Shown here piece by piece: positions 61,111 through 64,000 of a stretch of DNA of 64,000 bases; positions within the stretch are counted from its first letter, which is position 1, and the number at the start of each line of letters is the position of its first letter. Both the position numbers and the translations under genes were made by a program. The stretch comes from Bradyrhizobium sp. CER78 (GTDB taxonomy: Bacteria; Pseudomonadota; Alphaproteobacteria; Rhizobiales; Xanthobacteraceae). A model generated the notes under the pieces. The model had not been told where the DNA came from. It saw only the letters and a list, made by a program, of their open reading frames with translations, and made no database searches. The stretch is taken from the NCBI RefSeq assembly GCF_029846235.1, contig NZ_JARVWP010000023.1, positions 55,088 to 119,087 on the forward strand, given 5' to 3'.

Positions 61111-62151
61111 CTAGACCTCCCGTGTGCTGAGCTTGACAAGATGGCTTCCGCTGCGAGCGACGCGGGGCAGCGCATCGGAGTTGACCCATCCGATGTTGTG
61201 GTCAGTGCGCGGGCTAGGTGCCGACGAATTCAGACGGCCGCCGTGATCGATCAGAAGCGCCGCAAATAGCGCGAACAAATAGAAAATGGAAAACAGGAAC
61301 AGCCTGTGAGCAGCGCGACGGTCGGCTCCAGTGCTCTTGTTCAGCTGGTGTGCGAACAGAAGGAAGGGCGCGCTGCAGACCGCGGCGATCACGCCATAGA
61401 TCACGCCTGCAAAGCCGAGCACCCAAGGCAGTTCGGAGGCGAGAACGAGGAGGACGCTGTAGATCACGATCTGCCGCGTTGTTGCGGCCCGTCCCGCAAC
61501 AACCGGTAGCATGGGAACGCCGGCGCGGGCATAGTCGTCGGCGCGATTAAGCGCGAGAGCCCAGAAATGGGCCGGTGTCCAGAGAAAGATGATGAGGAAA
61601 AGCGCAAGCGGCTCGAGTGCAGTTTGTCCGGTTGCCGCGGCCCATCCAATCACGGGCGGCAGCGCGCCCGCCGCACCGCCGATAACGATGTTCTGGGATG
61701 TGCTCCGTTTCAGCCACGCCGTGTACACGGCAACGTAGAATAGAATCGTGCAGGCCAGCAGGGCGGCTGCTGCGCGGTTCGTTGCCAAAGCGAGAGCTGT
61801 GACTGCGAAAACCCCAAGGACGAGGCCAAAGACAAGCGCCTCAACCTTCGAGACCTTGCCGCGGGGAATTGGCCGCATCGCCGTGCGAGCCATCACCGCG
61901 TCGATATCGGCATCATACCACATGTTCAACGCACCGGCGGCTCCGGCGCCGGCTGCAATTGCGAGAATTGCAATGAATCCATGGAGTGGATCGAGGCGGG
62001 TCGGCGCAACTATCAATCCGACGAACGCGGTGAAAAGCGCGAGCGCCATCACGCGCGGCTTCATCAATGTGACGAAGTGGGGTAGCCGCTTCAACACATT
62101 CGGCCGTGAGGCCAAGGAGCGACGGGGTAACGGAATCGCTGTGGTATTCAT
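61111..62151 (-). CDS. cyoE: Protohaem IX farnesyltransferase (haem O synthase, copy 2)
   Basis: A 346-residue UbiA-type enzyme with NMWYDADIDAVMARTAMRPI and the second DDYARAGVPMLPVVAG loop intact. Differences from copy 1 lie mostly in the N- and C-terminal tails. The start MNTTAIPLPRR at 62,151 lies 13 bases after the end of the ndh remnant, so this copy has no independent spacer and probably depends on the upstream promoter. Confidence 0.94.
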   Translation of the reverse strand: MNTTAIPLPRRSLASRPNVLKRLPHFVTLMKPRVMALALFTAFVGLIVAPTRLDPLHGFIAILAIAAGAGAAGALNMWYDADIDAVMARTAMRPIPRGKVSKVEALVFGLVLGVFAVTALALATNRAAAALLACTILFYVAVYTAWLKRSTSQNIVIGGAAGALPPVIGWAAATGQTALEPLALFLIIFLWTPAHFWALALNRADDYARAGVPMLPVVAGRAATTRQIVIYSVLLVLASELPWVLGFAGVIYGVIAAVCSAPFLLFAHQLNKSTGADRRAAHRLFLFSIFYLFALFAALLIDHGGRLNSSAPSPRTDHNIGWVNSDALPRVARSGSHLVKLSTREV

Positions 62152-62164
62152 GGTAGTCGATTCC

Positions 62165-62425
62165 TCAAGCCGGAGACTTGTCTGTGTGAAATCCACTATT
62201 TCGCCGGGCGATCTCGGCGGGAGAAAGCACCGCGGTCGGTGGCTGAAATATGCGGTAGTTGCGGTGGTCGATCAGGACGATATCGACATCCGTCTGCCGC
62301 AGCGTGCGTGCCGCGGCGATTCCGGCAAAGCCGGCGCGACGATGACGACGCGCTTCCGCCCTCGGTGGGAAGCCTCGACGCCTGGGGGCCTTGTCAGGCT
62401 CAGTCTCTCCAAACATCAAACTCAT
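62165..62425 (-). pseudogene. ndh: Truncated NDH-2 gene (N-terminus only)
   Basis: The frame begins MSLMFGETEPDKAP like the intact ndh, but then shifts frame so that the FAD-binding GAGFAG motif is broken (HRRAGFAG), recovers at AGIAAARTLRQTDVDIVLID, lacks six residues (LLYQVA), and ends shortly after TAVLSPAEIA. Most of the gene and the following spacer are deleted; the junction to the cyoE leader lies near 62,202-62,208. It cannot make an active NADH dehydrogenase. Confidence 0.85.
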
Positions 62426-62491
62426 AGGTGCACCTCGTTAGTGCTCATTGTCATTGACAGCTTCAGCGAGGTTCTCGCGGGAACGATGATC

Positions 62492-62674
62492 TCAGCGCTC
62501 TCGCCGTTCGGGCTCGCTACGGCATACCGGGTCACGAGAAACCGTTAGTTTGCAGCGCGCTGGCTTGCCCGGTGTGGGGACTGCGCTTAGCGGATCTGGC
62601 TTCACCATGATCAGGAACATCGCGAAGCACAGGGCTCCCATGAGGAACGTGACCACGGTCAAGATGTGTTTCAT
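62492..62674 (-). CDS. Small single-pass membrane protein (copy 2)
   Basis: A 60-residue paralogue of the protein at 10.6 kb: MKHILTVVTFLMGALCFAMF as the membrane helix and the same cysteine-containing tail (ARCKLTVSRDPVCRSEPE). A GGAG site precedes the ATG. It remains intact although the neighbouring ndh has decayed, which suggests a function of its own. Confidence 0.55.
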   Translation of the reverse strand: MKHILTVVTFLMGALCFAMFLIMVKPDPLSAVPTPGKPARCKLTVSRDPVCRSEPERRER

Positions 62675-62810
62675 GGGTGGCTCCTGCGCATTTCCATCTG
62701 ACGCCGCGGTGACCGCCTCTCAAATTCCAGCTTGCTCCGCACCAGACACGGCGCGACGCCATCAACTGCCGCGACAGACCATTCGGCCGGCACGAGCGTC
62801 GGGCTCTTGT

Positions 62811-63725
62811 TTAGAGTTCGGCGTAGGCGATGCCGGTGAGGTTGCCCTGGGCGTAGAGGAAGTTGCGCTCGTTCTTGCCATCGAGGTCGGCGGAATAGAT
62901 CGAGCCGGCTAGGTCGGTGACGAACATCCGGTTGCCGGGCACGTCGAGAGCGATGCCGATGCCCTCCATCAAATGCGTGACCACAATCTCCGGGTCGGCC
63001 CTTGTGTCGATCGGCGCGCGATTGACGGTGTTGCCGCGCGGGGGATCGCCGCGGTCGGTCCAGTAGAGAATGCGGTTCGTCAGATCAAGCTCGAGGTCGA
63101 TCGGCTCCGGCAGGCGATCGAACAGCACCTCGATGTCGGATCGGTTCGTAGGGGTCTCGCCCGTCGGGATGTCGATGTTCGCGCGGGAGATGCGGCCCTG
63201 CTCGCCATTGTCGGGGCCCTTCTGCGTCCAGTAGATTTTCTTGAACTTCGGATCGATGGCGATGCCGATACACCAGCGGGTCTGATCGCGCGCATCCTTG
63301 TCGCCGCGACCGGTCTCGACCAGCGTTTCGACCTGCGAGCCGTCGAGATTCGCGCGCATCACGCGCATGCCCTCGCGGTCGCACCAATAGAGCTTGCCGT
63401 TCACCTTATCGACGTGGATCTGCTTCGGCGTGTGCGTAACGCCCTGCAGGACAATGACCTTTTGATTTGCGCCGTCGAGGTCGGCGCGCTCGATCGAGCC
63501 GTCGTTGAGAGGGGGGATACCCATGTTGGACCAATAGATGTGACCGGCCTCGGAATCCACGCCGATGCCGTCGGGAAAGCGGCAATTCGTGACGATGGTC
63601 TTGCGGTCGGAACCATCGGGGTTCATCGAGTGAATGCGGCCTCCGCTTAGTTCGAGAACGAAGAGTCGACCGGAGCGGGGGACGCCCGATGATGTCTTCG
63701 GCTTAGTTGCTTCAAGCGTCGTCAT
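62811..63725 (-). CDS. YWTD beta-propeller protein (copy 2)
   Basis: A 304-residue propeller with the same blade signatures as copy 1 (IYWSNMGIPPLND, LYWCDREGMRVM, IYWTQKGPDNGE, ILYWTDRGDPP). Length and blade spacing are identical, though many surface residues differ (for example VNGKLYWCD against EEGKKLYWCD). The start at 63,725 (MTTLEATKPK) fits copy 1; a longer start 12 codons upstream lacks support. A GAAGGA site precedes the ATG. Confidence 0.85.
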   Translation of the reverse strand: MTTLEATKPKTSSGVPRSGRLFVLELSGGRIHSMNPDGSDRKTIVTNCRFPDGIGVDSEAGHIYWSNMGIPPLNDGSIERADLDGANQKVIVLQGVTHTPKQIHVDKVNGKLYWCDREGMRVMRANLDGSQVETLVETGRGDKDARDQTRWCIGIAIDPKFKKIYWTQKGPDNGEQGRISRANIDIPTGETPTNRSDIEVLFDRLPEPIDLELDLTNRILYWTDRGDPPRGNTVNRAPIDTRADPEIVVTHLMEGIGIALDVPGNRMFVTDLAGSIYSADLDGKNERNFLYAQGNLTGIAYAEL

Positions 63726-63814
63726 AGTCGTTCCTTCGATGTCGGTGTTGTGTGGTCGCAACTTGCCTTCGTTGGTCTATATTTGACGCAGAGCGGCTGC
63801 TGTCGGGAGTTAAG

Positions 63815-63930
63815 CATTGCGAATCGCGCCGAATTACTGGGAACGAGTGTGTGCCGGATCAAGCAAGATCGATGGACGGCTGGCATCTCTCAGCCATTGG
63901 GGTACGATTTCTGCAGGGCGGAGAGGCGCC
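63815..63930 (+). repeat. Leader element upstream of the second propeller gene
   Basis: This part of the region upstream of the propeller gene resembles 14,395-14,525 in front of the first propeller gene, with shared GGACGGCTGGYATYTCTCAG and GGGTACGATTTCT. The kinase gene that follows the element in cluster 1 is not seen before the window ends. Confidence 0.5.
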
Positions 63931-64000
63931 GCATGGCGTACACTAACCGTGCTTGGTCCCACTCATCCCGGAAGGCCCGACCTCGGAGTTTGTTAGTTGT

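Noticed and set aside
1..64000. CRISPR arrays, rRNA genes and intact insertion sequences
   Set aside because: No regularly spaced short repeats, rRNA-like stretches, or transposase genes with terminal repeats were seen by eye on either strand.

Overview
The window looks like a chromosomal segment of a Bradyrhizobium-type alphaproteobacterium. The pointers are high GC, a Shemin-pathway 5-aminolevulinate synthase (HemA), an HWE-type histidine kinase, FixJ-like response regulators, a DUF1127 protein, cytochrome bo quinol oxidase operons and many small Rhizobiales-type hypothetical proteins. No rRNA, tRNA, CRISPR array or intact insertion sequence was found. The accessory character shows as gene duplication and a large number of decayed gene fragments.

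Layout. 1-3.7 kb: a truncated metallophosphoesterase, several decayed or very small genes, and an HWE histidine kinase. 3.7-14.3 kb (all minus): respiratory cluster 1, read in transcription order as beta-propeller protein, 3-hydroxyacyl-CoA dehydrogenase, CoA-transferase, small membrane protein, type II NADH dehydrogenase, cyoE-cyoA-cyoB-cyoC-cyoD. 14.6-23.6 kb: a 2,099-residue kinase/ATPase/GAF/PAS/histidine-kinase protein, a single-domain receiver, a FixJ-like regulator and a winged-helix regulator, with three copies of a shared 17-bp motif. 23.6-28.8 kb: an AaeB-AaeX-AaeA type efflux operon and small secreted or hypothetical proteins. 29.2 kb: hemA. 31.5-38.5 kb: an MFS exporter, a chimeric gene remnant, and a TetR-controlled RND efflux pair with two operator-like inverted repeats. 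38.8-42.7 kb: an adenylate cyclase/TPR protein, an alpha/beta hydrolase and a mosaic of gene fragments. 43.0-49.6 kb: etfB-etfA-acyl-CoA dehydrogenase-ETF:ubiquinone oxidoreductase-CoA-transferase. 49.8-56.6 kb: a LysR-controlled island (NTF2-like protein, hydrolase, MFS, quinone oxidoreductase, GAF histidine kinase). 57.2-63.7 kb (minus): respiratory cluster 2, a diverged direct repeat of cluster 1.

How it fits together. Acyl-CoA units activated by the CaiB-type transferases can be oxidised by the acyl-CoA and 3-hydroxyacyl-CoA dehydrogenases. Electrons pass through EtfAB and ETF-QO, or from NADH through NDH-2, to ubiquinone, and two bo-type quinol oxidases pass them to O2. HemA and the two CyoE proteins supply haem. 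This route is inferred from the gene families. In cluster 2 the NDH-2 gene is reduced to an N-terminal remnant, and the same deletion places cyoE2 directly downstream of it.
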